Assembly (NCBI RefSeq): GCF_012911865.1
Contig: NZ_JAAXYH010000003.1
Span: forward strand, 124,001-188,000
Direction of reading: 5' to 3'
From: Shewanella salipaludis
Lineage (GTDB): Bacteria; Pseudomonadota; Gammaproteobacteria; Enterobacterales; Shewanellaceae
DNA length: 64,000 nt
The translations under genes and the position numbers were made by a program. This document shows, in pieces, positions 1 to 8,459 of the stretch. The notes beneath the pieces are model-generated. The model searched no databases, was not told the DNA's origin, and was given only the letters and a program-made list of their open reading frames with translations. Numbering within the stretch: the first letter of the stretch is position 1; every line of letters begins with the position of its first letter.

Positions 1-130
1 AAGGCGCCGCCTCGATGAAGACTCTGTCCCCCAGCAGACTGCCGTCGAGCGGTGCCAGGGCGGCGCCGAGCAGATCGAAGCCGACACCGACATTCCCCAT
101 GGAGGCGGGGGCGTATACCTTAATGCTCAT
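1..130 (-). CDS. thrB: Homoserine kinase, N-terminal part (runs off the window)
   Basis: Only the first 43 codons are present. They begin [19 protein letters not shown], the opening of a GHMP-family homoserine kinase, which phosphorylates homoserine on the way to threonine. The start ATG overlaps the thrA stop (ATGA arrangement), so the gene follows thrA in the same operon and is probably translationally coupled. Family membership rests on this short segment and on position after thrA; thrC would be expected next, outside the window. Confidence 0.93.
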   Translation of the reverse strand, partial: MSIKVYAPASMGNVGVGFDLLGAALAPLDGSLLGDRVFIEAAP

Positions 131-2592
131 AGGCTCACCTCGCGGGTCCAGTTCAGGGTCCTGAGCACGTCGGCGAAGGCACCGGCGGCGGTCACCTCGG
201 TGCCGGCGCCATAGCCACGCAATACGAAAGGCAATGGCTGATAATAGCGACTGTAAAATGCCAAGGCATTCTCGCCCCCCTTGACGCTATAGAGAGGATC
301 TGCGGCATCGACCTCGACGATGCGCACCCGGCAGCGCCCCTCCTCTATCTGGCCGACATAGCGCAGCAACTTGCCTTCGGTTTTAGCGGCAGCGACGCGC
401 ATCGCCATGGCATTGTCCAGTTGCGGCAGCCTTGCCATGAAAGCGTCGACATCACCCGAGGCATCGAAGTCCAGTGGCAACACAGACTCCACCTCCACAT
501 CATCCAGCTCGAGCTGCAACCCCACTTCCCGCGCCAGGATCAACACCTTGCGGGCCACATCCATGCCACAGAGATCGTCCCTGGGATCGGGCTCGGTGAA
601 ACACTTGTCCCTGGCGATGGCCGTCGCCTGCGACAGTGTCATCCCTTCATCCAGCATGCCGAAGATAAACGACAGGGAGCCGGACAATATGCCGTTGAAC
701 TGATGTAACTTATCGCCGGCAAACAACAGCTTCTTGAGGTTGTCTATGACAGGCAGGCCGGCACCTACCGTCGTCTCATACAGAAACTGACGCCTTTGTT
801 TCAGTGCCGTCTGACGCAATGCCTGATAATAGCCAAAGTCACGGGTGTTGGCTTTCTTGTTGGGGGTCACCACATGCAGGCCAGCGTTCAGTACCTCGAG
901 ATAGCCGTCTGCAACCAGGCTGCTGGAGGTGCAATCGACCAGCACGGGATTGAGCAGCTGCTGCTCCCTGGCCCATGCCAGCATCAGGTTCAGATCATTG
1001 GCCTGCTGGCTGTCGGCAAGCAAGGACTGCCAACGGTTCAAATCTATGCCGGCGCTGTCGAGCAACATGGTGCGTGAATTGGCGATGCCGCACACCCGCA
1101 TGCAGATGTGTTGTGCCTTGAGCATCTGGGCCTGCTGTTTGATCTGTTCCAGCAGCCCAGTGCCTACGTTGCCACAGCCGACCAGGAATACGTCCAGATA
1201 CTGCAGCACATCGAAGAACCCCTGATGGCAGGCGCCTATGGCGTGCTTGGTCTTACGCTGCTCTATCACTGCCGAGATGGAGCGCTCAGAGGATCCCTGG
1301 GCGATGGCGATGATATTCACACTCGCCTGGGCCAGAGATTGGAAGAACTTGGCGGCAACCCCCTTATGGGTGCGCATGCCATCGCCTATCAGCGACACTA
1401 TCGCCAGCTCATGGCGGCATTCTATCTGCTCTATGAGCTCACTCTTTATTTCCAACTCGAACTCTTGTTCCAGTGCCCATTTGACCTTGGCGGCATCCTG
1501 GGTCGCCACACAGAAACTGATGCTGTACTCGGATGAACTTTGGGTGATGAGGGATACGGATACCCCGCTGTGGGAAATGGCTGCCAGGGTACGGCTGGCC
1601 ATGCCCACCATGCCCTTCATGCCAGGGCCCGAGATATCGAACATGCTCTGGCTATCGAGATTGGAGATGGCCTTGACCTGCAGCCCTGTCTCATCCGGCT
1701 GACTGGAGACCAGGGTGCCGGGCGCCTCTGGGTTGAAACTATTCTTGATATAACAGGGGATGTGATACTGGGCTATGGGGGTGATGGTCTTGGGGTGCAA
1801 CACCTTGGCGCCGAAATAAGATAACTCCATCGCCTCCTGATAGCTCAACTGAGTCAGTAGCTTGGCATCGGCCACCACCCTGGGATCTGTGTTATACACT
1901 CCGTCGACGTCGGTCCAGATCTCACAGCTGCTGGCATCGAGACAGGCAGCCAACACGGCCGCAGAATAATCTGAGCCGTTGCGCCCCAGGGTCACCACCT
2001 GACCATCGACATTGGCGGCGGTGAAACCCGGCATCACCCATACCCGCTTCTCATCCAGCGACAAGAGGCTGAACCTGGGTTTGCTGATGGCGATATCGAC
2101 TATCGATTCCAGTGGCTTGCCATGGGCCAGGAATAAACGCCTGGGATCGAGCTGTCCTGCGGTGACGCCCTTAGCCTGCAGCACTTGCTCCATCAGGGCT
2201 GCCGACAGGCGTTCCCCGGCAACCACTATCTCGGCACGCACATTATCCGGGCATACCCCGAGTAAGCTGACGCCATGTAACTTGTCGCGCCAGATGCCGA
2301 GCTGGGTGGCAAGCTCCGCCGACAAATGCTGGCTCTGTGCCTCGGACAGGAGTGCCGCCGCCTCCTGAAACAAGCCGGCGAACACTTGTTCGACCCGAGA
2401 CAGCACAGCCCGGTAGTCCCCGGCGGCAACGGCGACGTCGGCCATGTCCAACAAGGCATTGGTCACAGTTGCCGGTGCCGACAAGACGGTGGCGACAGCT
2501 TCATTCCTAGCGGACTGGGCCACTATCTCTGCCGCCATCAGGAATCGCTGCCAGTTGGCGAGCGAGGTACCACCAAACTTCATCACTTTCAT
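127..2592 (-). CDS. thrA: Bifunctional aspartokinase I / homoserine dehydrogenase I
   Basis: Catalyses the first and third steps from aspartate towards threonine. The N-terminal kinase half opens with KFGGTSLAN and carries the usual [11 protein letters not shown] segment. ACT-type regulatory repeats lie around residues 310-460. The C-terminal half is a homoserine dehydrogenase with the nucleotide-binding [14 protein letters not shown] motif and VTPNKKAN. Total length of about 821 residues matches the E. coli enzyme. I place the start at the ATG at 2592, which lies 8 bases after a GGAG ribosome site; the ATG at 2598 is only 2 bases from it. Expression is controlled by the thrL attenuator just upstream, and thrB overlaps the 3' end. 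Confidence 0.97.
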   Translation of the reverse strand: MKVMKFGGTSLANWQRFLMAAEIVAQSARNEAVATVLSAPATVTNALLDMADVAVAAGDYRAVLSRVEQVFAGLFQEAAALLSEAQSQHLSAELATQLGIWRDKLHGVSLLGVCPDNVRAEIVVAGERLSAALMEQVLQAKGVTAGQLDPRRLFLAHGKPLESIVDIAISKPRFSLLSLDEKRVWVMPGFTAANVDGQVVTLGRNGSDYSAAVLAACLDASSCEIWTDVDGVYNTDPRVVADAKLLTQLSYQEAMELSYFGAKVLHPKTITPIAQYHIPCYIKNSFNPEAPGTLVSSQPDETGLQVKAISNLDSQSMFDISGPGMKGMVGMASRTLAAISHSGVSVSLITQSSSEYSISFCVATQDAAKVKWALEQEFELEIKSELIEQIECRHELAIVSLIGDGMRTHKGVAAKFFQSLAQASVNIIAIAQGSSERSISAVIEQRKTKHAIGACHQGFFDVLQYLDVFLVGCGNVGTGLLEQIKQQAQMLKAQHICMRVCGIANSRTMLLDSAGIDLNRWQSLLADSQQANDLNLMLAWAREQQLLNPVLVDCTSSSLVADGYLEVLNAGLHVVTPNKKANTRDFGYYQALRQTALKQRRQFLYETTVGAGLPVIDNLKKLLFAGDKLHQFNGILSGSLSFIFGMLDEGMTLSQATAIARDKCFTEPDPRDDLCGMDVARKVLILAREVGLQLELDDVEVESVLPLDFDASGDVDAFMARLPQLDNAMAMRVAAAKTEGKLLRYVGQIEEGRCRVRIVEVDAADPLYSVKGGENALAFYSRYYQPLPFVLRGYGAGTEVTAAGAFADVLRTLNWTREVSL

Positions 2593-2624
2593 CTTCATAT
2601 CTCCTTAGTACCGCACCCGCTAAG

Positions 2625-2661
2625 AAACAAAAAAGCCCGCTTCTTGGTGGGAAGCGGGCTT
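2625..2661 (-). terminator. thr operon attenuator terminator
   Basis: An 11-bp perfect stem (2633-2643 with 2651-2661, AAGCCCGCTTC) is followed on the minus strand by a T-rich run ending about 30 bases before thrA. It lies between the thrL leader peptide and thrA, as expected for a transcription attenuator released when threonyl- or isoleucyl-tRNA is scarce. Confidence 0.9.
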
Positions 2662-2686
2662 GTAGTTTAATTCTTTCAGGGTGTAA

Positions 2687-2758
2687 TCAGCCCGCCCCCA
2701 CTTTGATAATAGTGGTGGTTGTAATAATGGTGGTTACAACTGGGCTGAGATTAGGCAT
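2687..2758 (-). CDS. thrL: thr operon leader peptide
   Basis: A 23-codon frame reads MPNLSPVVTTIITTTTIIKV followed by GAG and TGA. The block of six Thr and four Ile codons, the GAG ending and the position before a terminator hairpin and thrA match the E. coli ThrL arrangement. Ribosome stalling at the Thr/Ile codons should favour an antiterminator. No strong Shine-Dalgarno sequence is visible in front of the ATG, so the start is slightly uncertain. Confidence 0.9.
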   Translation of the reverse strand: MPNLSPVVTTIITTTTIIKVGAG

Positions 2759-2795
2759 TTGGCTGCGCTTAGTTAGCTTCGATTACTTGGTAAAC

Positions 2796-2825
2796 AGAAT
2801 TGCCTTTTTTGCCTGTCCTTGTCAA
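2796..2825 (-). promoter_or_regulatory. Candidate thr operon promoter
   Basis: TTGACA (2820-2825, minus strand) is a perfect -35 box about 60 bases upstream of thrL. The best -10 at 18-bp spacing is AATTCT (2796-2801), which is poor. Position fits the operon promoter but the -10 is weak. Confidence 0.35.
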
Positions 2826-3213
2826 CCCCGGGAAGCGAGTTATACATGAGGAATAATAAAGATGTTCGCCGTTCCAGGTGTTTTCCTCAGTTTTTACAGG
2901 CTATTTTTGCATTTAATGCAACACAACAGGGTTTACGTAAAGGTAACCCCAGGTATCTCGCATAAGTAAAAATATTTTTAATTCAAATGGTTAAGATATT
3001 TATTGATATGTAGCCATCAGAATTTTGTATTTAAAGTGCTATTTGCTACCTATTTCATTGCCAAGGGGATGAATTCAGATGTTTTGCCCATGACAGTCAG
3101 CCTGCAACGCCCCTGTGGCTGAAAAATGCAAAAGGGCAATTTGTCCACAACAGATCATCGCCAACGACATAAAAGCACGTTACTATGCGCCCACATTCAG
3201 CTCTGGAGGCAAT
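2826..3213. other. AT-rich intergenic region between thr operon and slyD
   Basis: About 390 bases between divergently transcribed genes, with A/T-rich stretches from 2930 to 3060. I see no coding frame with plausible composition, no RNA gene and no strong repeat. It presumably holds the slyD promoter and the upstream part of the thr promoter. The open frame running into slyD from 3115 lacks a ribosome site at its start. Confidence 0.5.
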
Positions 3214-3729
3214 ATGAAAATCACTCGACATAGCGCGGTAACCCTTCATTACCGTTTAACCGATGACCAAGGCAGACTGCTCGAAAGCTCTTTCGATGCC
3301 GAGCCTATGCAGTACATACACGGCACCGAAAACCTGATCCCGGGTCTCGAAGCCGCGCTGGACGGTAGAGTCAAGGGGGATACCCTGGAGGTGACTATCG
3401 CCGCAGCCGAAGCCTATGGTGAGTATCATGAGGGTCTGCGCCAGGAAGTGCCAGTCGACGCCTTCGGCGACATCGAAGACATAGTCCCTGGCATGCGTTT
3501 CATCGCCGAGACTGAGATGGGCCAACGCCCGGTTCAAGTACTTGAAGTCAAAGATGATCTAGTCGTTGTCGACGGCAACCATCCGCTGGCCGGTCAGGCA
3601 TTGAGTTTCAGTCTGGAGATCATGGATGTCCGTGAAGCCAGTGCCGACGAACTGGCCCATGGTCATGTCCACGCCCCCGGTGGTTGCGGCAGCCATGGTC
3701 ATGACCATGATCATGATGGACACGAATAA
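3214..3729 (+). CDS. slyD: FKBP-type peptidyl-prolyl isomerase, SlyD family
   Basis: A 171-residue cytoplasmic prolyl isomerase/chaperone. The FKBP fold contains the family segment YIHGTENLIPGLEAALDG and the insert-in-flap domain follows it (about residues 65-125). The C-terminus is a short metal-binding tail, with His-rich HGHVHAPGGCGSHGHDHDHD ending the protein. It is shorter than the E. coli SlyD tail but of the same nature, so nickel or zinc binding is likely. The start was chosen at the ATG preceded by CTGGAGGCAAT; an upstream in-frame start at 3115 would add 33 residues unlike the family. It stands alone and ends at a bidirectional terminator shared with trpR. Confidence 0.93.
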   Translation: MKITRHSAVTLHYRLTDDQGRLLESSFDAEPMQYIHGTENLIPGLEAALDGRVKGDTLEVTIAAAEAYGEYHEGLRQEVPVDAFGDIEDIVPGMRFIAETEMGQRPVQVLEVKDDLVVVDGNHPLAGQALSFSLEIMDVREASADELAHGHVHAPGGCGSHGHDHDHDGHE

Positions 3730-3787
3730 AGGCTGCGAGACACAGTGAGCCCCGAGGTGACTCGGGTTGCCACTGTCCCTTAGCGCT

Positions 3788-3824
3788 AAAAAAAACGCGG
3801 CGCCGGCTCGGGCCGCGGTTTTGA
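3788..3824. terminator. Bidirectional terminator between slyD and trpR
   Basis: An imperfect GC-rich hairpin (AAAACGCGGC ... GGCCGCGGTTTT) with A-rich and T-rich flanks sits between two convergent genes. Confidence 0.7.
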
Positions 3825-3846
3825 AACATTAACTGCCTTGGCTTGA

Positions 3847-4122
3847 CTAGGAGATCAAACCCTTGATCTTCTCTCTATGCTCAACCGACATGTGCTTCAG
3901 ATAATTAGAGCAGCGGGTGATGGTGGCTATGCTCACCTGATATTCGGCTGCAATTTGCCGCTGGCTCAAGTCCCCACTGAGCAGGAGTTGAAACACTTTC
4001 AGTCGCCCAGCGATGGCACTGCGCTCCTCTTCTGTGAGTAACAATTGGAACAGGGCGATGAGTTCATCATGTTCGGCATGACTCAAGACTTTCTCTAATA
4101 CTAATTCCCAATTTGCCCGCAT
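3847..4122 (-). CDS. trpR: Trp operon repressor
   Basis: A 91-residue all-helical protein of the TrpR family. The helix-turn-helix segment is SQRQIAAEYQVSIATITRCS, very close to the E. coli reading helix (GIATITRGSN). TrpR binds tryptophan and represses trp biosynthetic promoters. It lacks the longer N-terminal arm of E. coli TrpR (108 residues), a common variation. It stands alone, convergent with slyD. I see no clear Trp operator palindrome in its own upstream region. Confidence 0.93.
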   Translation of the reverse strand: MRANWELVLEKVLSHAEHDELIALFQLLLTEEERSAIAGRLKVFQLLLSGDLSQRQIAAEYQVSIATITRCSNYLKHMSVEHREKIKGLIS

Positions 4123-4317
4123 GTCGCCTTTCTCCGGTACTGTTACAGCATTACATTTGCCAGTTTAACAAAACGGCTGCCAACACAAAACCTCTTATCC
4201 GAGCCGCCGTGGCTTTACACACAATCAGTGACAAAATAGCTTCTAGTACACGGGGTTAATATGTGTAGAATGGCCTGGCAATGTCACTCATATGCCTTAT
4301 TGAACAGTGGAAAACAG

Positions 4318-4767
4318 ATGAAAAAGAGACTATTAATCTTAATCGCCAGCACAGCATTGACTGCCGGTGCCCAAGCCAATGATTTCAAAAATACCGATGC
4401 TGCCATTCATTATCGTCAGTCGGCATTCGACTTAATCGCCCATAACTTCGGTGACATGGGTGCCATGCTCAAGGGTAAGAAAGCCTTCGATGCAGATACC
4501 TTCGCCATGCGGGCGACCCATGTTGCGGCATTGGCAAAAATACCTTTCGAAGGTTTCGTTGCCGGTTCGGATCAGGGCGATACCGACGCATTGGCAAAAA
4601 TTTGGCAGGACAGAGCGGATTTTGATGCCAAGATGAGTCGCTTCCAGGAAAATGCCGCCAAGCTCGCACTCGTTGCCCAACAAGGCGAAAAAATGGCTAT
4701 CAAGCAAGCCTTCATGGAAACAGGCAAGAGCTGCAAGGGCTGCCACGACAGCTACAAGAAAGACTGA
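4318..4767 (+). CDS. Periplasmic cytochrome c' (monohaem)
   Basis: A 149-residue protein with a signal peptide (MKKRLLILIASTALTAGAQA, cleavage expected before ND). One haem-binding CKGCH lies near the C-terminus, the arrangement of cytochrome c', a four-helix bundle with pentacoordinate haem that binds NO and related ligands. The start was taken at the ATG heading the signal peptide, because the frame upstream to 4261 has no export signal logic. It is convergent with a b561-type cytochrome gene across a shared terminator. Whether the two form a redox pair is inference. Confidence 0.88.
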   Translation: MKKRLLILIASTALTAGAQANDFKNTDAAIHYRQSAFDLIAHNFGDMGAMLKGKKAFDADTFAMRATHVAALAKIPFEGFVAGSDQGDTDALAKIWQDRADFDAKMSRFQENAAKLALVAQQGEKMAIKQAFMETGKSCKGCHDSYKKD

Positions 4768-4792
4768 CAAGCCTGAGCCTCAAACAAACCCT

Positions 4793-4821
4793 AAAGCCTG
4801 CACTCAGATGCAGGCTTTTTT
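4793..4821. terminator. Bidirectional terminator between cytochrome genes
   Basis: A perfect stem AAAGCCTGCA / TGCAGGCTTT (4793-4802 with 4809-4818) is followed by T residues. It serves the convergent cytochrome c' and b561 genes. Confidence 0.88.
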
Positions 4822-4839
4822 GTGGCTGTTATTGATGGC

Positions 4840-5517
4840 TCACAGACTCTGGAGCACGGGTCGCATCAGGGTAACAAATACCAGACTCCCCAAGATGCTC
4901 AACAGGGCTATCGCGACCAATACAGAGGTAAATCTGAGCCGGGTATCGCCACACCCGTTATGCTTCTTATAACCACTCACCATGGCCCACACCAGCTTAT
5001 CTCCCTTAAACCAATGCAACGCCACGGCGGCGATGTGTATTGCAGCCAGTCCAAGGATGAGTAAGAAATTTTGCTTATGCAGCCAAGTCAGGGAGGATGC
5101 CGTCTCGGCACTCACCCAGGAATACAGGGGTCCCTCGGTAAAGATCTCATCTGTGGCGAACAGACCTGTGGCCAACTGCAGACTCAGGGTGGAAATAAGC
5201 GCCAGCACCATATAGCCCCCCAGGGGATTATGACCCAAGGTCGCAGGCAGCTCCCCCCTGCGACCGGACTTAAGGTAATCTACTACCCTCTTGGGGCCGT
5301 GAACAAACTGTTTGAATCTGGCGGTATCACTGCCCACAAATCCCCAGAGGATCCGAAAGCCAATAAAAACCAACAGGGTATAAGCCAGAAGTTGATGCCA
5401 CTGCATTTCCCCCGCATCGGCACTCCACCAGAGACAAGCCAGCAGCAACACCATACCCCAGTGGAAGACCCGGGTCGGGAGATCCCATACCTTGATCTTA
5501 ATCTCTTTCGCACTCAT
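4840..5517 (-). CDS. Cytochrome b561 family membrane protein
   Basis: An integral membrane dihaem b-type cytochrome of about 225 residues. It opens with KVWDLPTRVFHWGMV, a typical start of the b561 / hydrogenase-type cytochrome b family, with His in the first membrane helix, and has four predicted membrane helices with further His (WHQLLAYTLL, WLHKQNF, IHIAAVALHW). It probably passes quinol electrons to a periplasmic partner. The ATG at 5517 follows a GAGAG ribosome site at good spacing; an in-frame ATG at 5568 would add 17 residues and has no such site. Confidence 0.87.
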   Translation of the reverse strand: MSAKEIKIKVWDLPTRVFHWGMVLLLACLWWSADAGEMQWHQLLAYTLLVFIGFRILWGFVGSDTARFKQFVHGPKRVVDYLKSGRRGELPATLGHNPLGGYMVLALISTLSLQLATGLFATDEIFTEGPLYSWVSAETASSLTWLHKQNFLLILGLAAIHIAAVALHWFKGDKLVWAMVSGYKKHNGCGDTRLRFTSVLVAIALLSILGSLVFVTLMRPVLQSL

Positions 5518-5757
5518 ATATTGGCTCTCATCGACACCACCTACAGCGGTTTTGTGATCTATACTCATCGAAGGCAGTTTATATGAAAGCTTACGGCAGG
5601 CAATGTTTCTATGGGGTAAATTTAAGTAAAGCTGGCAGGGTTATCCACTCGAATATGCGCTGGTTTCAAGCCGATAACAAGACCTTTGCTTCGTTTTTCA
5701 GCCGAAAATGTCTAAGTGTTCAAATATGCGCCTAACAGTCTGGAGGGAGCCGGAAAG

Positions 5758-5773
5758 TGTGATTTAAATCACA
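5758..5773 (+). promoter_or_regulatory. Perfect CRP (cAMP receptor protein) site upstream of raiA
   Basis: TGTGATTTAAATCACA is a perfect 16-bp palindrome matching the CRP consensus TGTGA-N6-TCACA. Its centre lies about 65 bases before the raiA ATG. A -10-like GATAGT at 5792-5797 is placed so that the CRP site would sit near -41, a class II arrangement. The site also faces the divergent b561 gene at a distance of about 240 bases. Confidence 0.85.
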
Positions 5774-5830
5774 TTATACAAGACTAAGCTTGATAGTCTG
5801 AACACAGGGAAACAACAGAAGGTTCGACAT

Positions 5831-6193
5831 ATGATAAAAATCACAAGCAAGCAACTTGAAGTCACCCCCCCTATTCGTGAGCGTGTCGAGAGCCGATTTG
5901 ACAAGCTGGCACGGCACCAGATCCACTTGATCAACCCTCATGTCATCATCAACCAGGAGAAAAGCCTTTTTAAGATTGAAGCCTCTGTCGGTGTTCCAAA
6001 CGGAGAGTTGTTCGCCCAGGCGAAGCATGAAAACCTCTATGCCGCAATTACGGCGGTGGGACAAAAGCTGGAGAAGCAGCTAAATCGCCTGATCCACAAG
6101 CCTGAAGCTCAACGCCATATTTCACTTGAAACTGAGCCTGAAATACTCGGCACTGACTTCGATGAACAGTATGAGGAGGTATACGCAGCTTGA
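5831..6193 (+). CDS. raiA: Ribosome hibernation / translation inhibitor RaiA (YfiA) family
   Basis: A 120-residue protein starting MIKITSKQLEVTPPIRERVE, characteristic of the RaiA/HPF family that binds the 30S decoding region and stabilises or inactivates ribosomes in stress or stationary phase. The beta-alpha-beta fold covers residues 1-95, and the short acidic C-terminal tail (about 25 residues) resembles RaiA rather than a long HPF. The ATG follows AGAAGG. Its place immediately before pheL-pheA matches E. coli raiA. A perfect CRP site upstream suggests cAMP control, and a strong terminator ends the transcript. Confidence 0.93.
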   Translation: MIKITSKQLEVTPPIRERVESRFDKLARHQIHLINPHVIINQEKSLFKIEASVGVPNGELFAQAKHENLYAAITAVGQKLEKQLNRLIHKPEAQRHISLETEPEILGTDFDEQYEEVYAA

Positions 6194-6215
6194 TATTATA
6201 TTCAACGTTCAGCCG

Positions 6216-6238
6216 GCGCACCTTAGGGTGCGCTTTTT
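6216..6238 (+). terminator. raiA terminator
   Basis: The stem GCGCACC / GGTGCGC (6216-6222 with 6227-6233) is followed by TTTTT, 22 bases after the raiA stop. Confidence 0.9.
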
Positions 6239-6306
6239 ATTGAATAAGCGCCAAGTTGAGCAAGTTTCCATTGACAGCGCAGGAGCCGCGCTTTAGCTTT
6301 AATGGC

Positions 6307-6381
6307 ATGAATAGTCTAATCCCGGCCTTTTTTGCTTTCTTTTTTATTCCCCCCTCGGATGGCGGCGGATTTTCGGTGTAA
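6307..6381 (+). CDS. pheL: pheA leader peptide
   Basis: A 24-codon frame reads MNSLIPAFFAFFFIPPSDGG then GFSV and TAA. The FFAFFF cluster matches the Phe run of E. coli PheL and is followed by a terminator hairpin before pheA, so stalling of ribosomes at Phe codons should relieve attenuation. A TTGACA at 6271-6276 could be the -35 box, but then transcription would begin nearly at the ATG; no clear Shine-Dalgarno is visible, so promoter and initiation details are unsettled. Confidence 0.9.
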   Translation: MNSLIPAFFAFFFIPPSDGGGFSV

Positions 6382-6401
6382 AAACGAAAGTGAAAAATCC
6401 A

Positions 6402-6427
6402 AAGCCTCCCAAGTGGGAGGCTTTTTT
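6402..6427 (+). terminator. pheA attenuator terminator
   Basis: The perfect stem AAGCCTCCC / GGGAGGCTT (6402-6410 with 6415-6423), loop AAGT, is followed by a T run, between pheL and pheA. Confidence 0.92.
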
Positions 6428-6472
6428 GTCTGTAGCCATGACAGGTACCCCCAGAGTAACGATGAGGTCAGC

Positions 6473-8443
6473 ATGCCCAATCCACAACCGTTAAACCAGA
6501 CCCGAGAACAGATCACCGCATTGGACAAAGATCTCTTGGCCTTACTGGCAAAGCGCCGCAGTCTCAGCCTGGAAGTGGCCCGCAGCAAGGAAGTCGATGT
6601 GCGACCCATCAGGGATACTCAAAGAGAGAAAGATCTGCTTGCCCGATTGGTGCAACAGGGCAAGGCCCAGGGACTGGATGCCCATTTCGTGCTGTCACTC
6701 TATCAAAGCATAATAGAAGACTCGGTGCTCAATCAGCAGGCCTATCTCCATGGCAGGGCCAATCCCGATACCCAGAAACCCGCCTATTGCATCGCATATC
6801 TGGGCGCCAGGGGCTCCTACTCCTACCTGGCCGCGACCCGCTATTGCCAACGGCGTCAGGTCGAGATGCAGGATCTGGGCTGCAAGAGTTTCGATGACAT
6901 AGTGCAGGCCGTCGAGCTGGGCCATGCCGACTATGGTTTCCTGCCGATCGAAAACACCTCCTCCGGCTCCATCAATGAAGTCTACGACGTGCTGCAACAC
7001 ACCAGCCTGTCCATAGTAGGGGAAACCACCATAGAGGTTGGTCATTGCCTGTTGGCAAAGGCTGGCACCAGTCTCAGTGAGATCAAAACTGTGTATGCCC
7101 ATCCCCAGCCCATCAGTCAATGCAGCCGCTACCTTAGCCAACACCCTGAGTTCAAACTGGAATACTGCTCCAGCAGTGCCGAAGCCATGGAACGTGTGAC
7201 CCAGGCCGACGACAAGAGTGTCGCCGCCATAGGCAGCGTAGAGGGCGGCAACTTGTATCGGCTGGAAGCCATAGAGGACAAGCTGGCGAACCAAAAAGTC
7301 AATCAGAGCCGTTTCATCGTCGTCGCCCGCAAAGCCGCAGAAGTGCCGGAACAGCTGCCGGCCAAGACGACGCTCATCATGGCAACGGGTCAGAAACCGG
7401 GCGCCCTGGTCGAAGCCCTGTTGATACTCAAGGCGCAGGATTTGAATATGAGCAAGCTCGAATCCCGGCCGATCCCCGGCACCCCATGGGAAGAGATGTT
7501 CTACCTGGATATAGATGCCAACCTCGCAGGTGATGCCATGCAGGCGGCGTTGAAGCAACTCGAGCGGATAACCCGTTTCATTAAGGTGCTGGGGTGTTAT
7601 CCAAGCGAAACCGTTAAGCCAACCCAACTGAATAACAGCCAGTTACTGATCGAACCCCAATCCCAGGCCGAACAAACCACAGCTGAACCGCCGCAGACGA
7701 CCCTGCTCAGGTACAGCAAACACTACAAGCCCGAGGCAACCGAGATCAGCCGAGGCCCATTGCAACTGGGCACGGGTCAGTTTGCCGCCATAGCACAGCT
7801 GAAATTACCCATAGAAGCGGCCGAATTAGAGCAGTTGGCCAAGACGGTGAAAGCATGCGGTTTTCAAGCCATGATAATCGACGGCCTTAGCCGCCAGAGT
7901 GAACCTAGCCAGAGTCTGGCGCACATAAGACATAGGCTCAATCAGTTCGATCTCTGCTGCATACTGACAGTCGAGCATGAGTCTGAATTGACTGCCGCGA
8001 GCCAGGAAGCCGATATCCTGCTGCTAAGCGGTAAGCTGATGTTCAATCAGGCATTGCTGATGCGTGCCGGCTCCTTGCCTATCCCCCTGATCCTGGAAAG
8101 AAATGCTCTGGCAAGTTCTGAGGACTACCTGGCGGCGACAGAAACCATCTTAAGCCAAGGCAACCAACAGCTGATCTTATGCGAGGCCGGCATTAATACC
8201 TTTAACAACGCCAGCCACCCGTCGCTGGACCTGGCCAGTGTCGTCAACCTCAAGGCCGACAGCCACTTACCTGTGCTGGTTAATCCGAGTCATCTCGTCT
8301 CGCCACAGGCCCTGCCGGCGCAGGCCCTCGCCATAAAACGCCTCGATGCCGACGGCATCATACTCAGTCTCGACGCCTTGGGAGGCATAGACAAGGACAG
8401 CCTGGCGTCACTCGCCGGCTTGGTCGAGGCGCTGTACCGCTAG
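6473..8443 (+). CDS. pheA: Chorismate mutase / prephenate dehydratase with C-terminal degenerate DAHP-synthase-like domain
   Basis: Converts chorismate to prephenate and then phenylpyruvate. Residues 1-95 are an AroQ chorismate mutase; about 105-285 is prephenate dehydratase with PIENTSSGSINEVYDVLQHT; about 295-390 is the ACT regulatory domain with ESRP and the ending KVLGCYPSE, where E. coli PheA (386 residues) stops. This protein has 656 residues. The extra 409-656 aligns by eye with type I-beta DAHP synthase: YKPEAT, the LKRG-like LILERN, QLILCEAGINTF (E. coli-independent family motif ILCERGIRTF), LDLASV, and LPVLVNPSH in place of LPVVVDPSH. The GPC-VES, KPRTSP and terminal EVH motifs are missing, so the domain is probably non-catalytic. 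The dehydratase TRF motif reads SRF. The start follows GAGG. Confidence 0.95.
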   Translation: MPNPQPLNQTREQITALDKDLLALLAKRRSLSLEVARSKEVDVRPIRDTQREKDLLARLVQQGKAQGLDAHFVLSLYQSIIEDSVLNQQAYLHGRANPDTQKPAYCIAYLGARGSYSYLAATRYCQRRQVEMQDLGCKSFDDIVQAVELGHADYGFLPIENTSSGSINEVYDVLQHTSLSIVGETTIEVGHCLLAKAGTSLSEIKTVYAHPQPISQCSRYLSQHPEFKLEYCSSSAEAMERVTQADDKSVAAIGSVEGGNLYRLEAIEDKLANQKVNQSRFIVVARKAAEVPEQLPAKTTLIMATGQKPGALVEALLILKAQDLNMSKLESRPIPGTPWEEMFYLDIDANLAGDAMQAALKQLERITRFIKVLGCYPSETVKPTQLNNSQLLIEPQSQAEQTTAEPPQTTLLRYSKHYKPEATEISRGPLQLGTGQFAAIAQLKLPIEAAELEQLAKTVKACGFQAMIIDGLSRQSEPSQSLAHIRHRLNQFDLCCILTVEHESELTAASQEADILLLSGKLMFNQALLMRAGSLPIPLILERNALASSEDYLAATETILSQGNQQLILCEAGINTFNNASHPSLDLASVVNLKADSHLPVLVNPSHLVSPQALPAQALAIKRLDADGIILSLDALGGIDKDSLASLAGLVEALYR

Positions 8444-8459
8444 TCCCTGCCACCTGGCC

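Noticed and set aside
3137-3146. TTGTCCACA, a DnaA-box-like sequence before slyD
   Set aside because: Isolated single copy with no partner boxes; expected by chance.
4246-4256. CTAGTACA as a Trp repressor half-operator before the cytochrome c' gene
   Set aside because: Only one half-site; no palindrome and no biological reason for TrpR control of a cytochrome.
6271-6299. TTGACA as the pheA promoter
   Set aside because: At 17-bp spacing the -10 would be TAGCTT and transcription would start at the pheL ATG, leaving no leader. Not listed as a feature.
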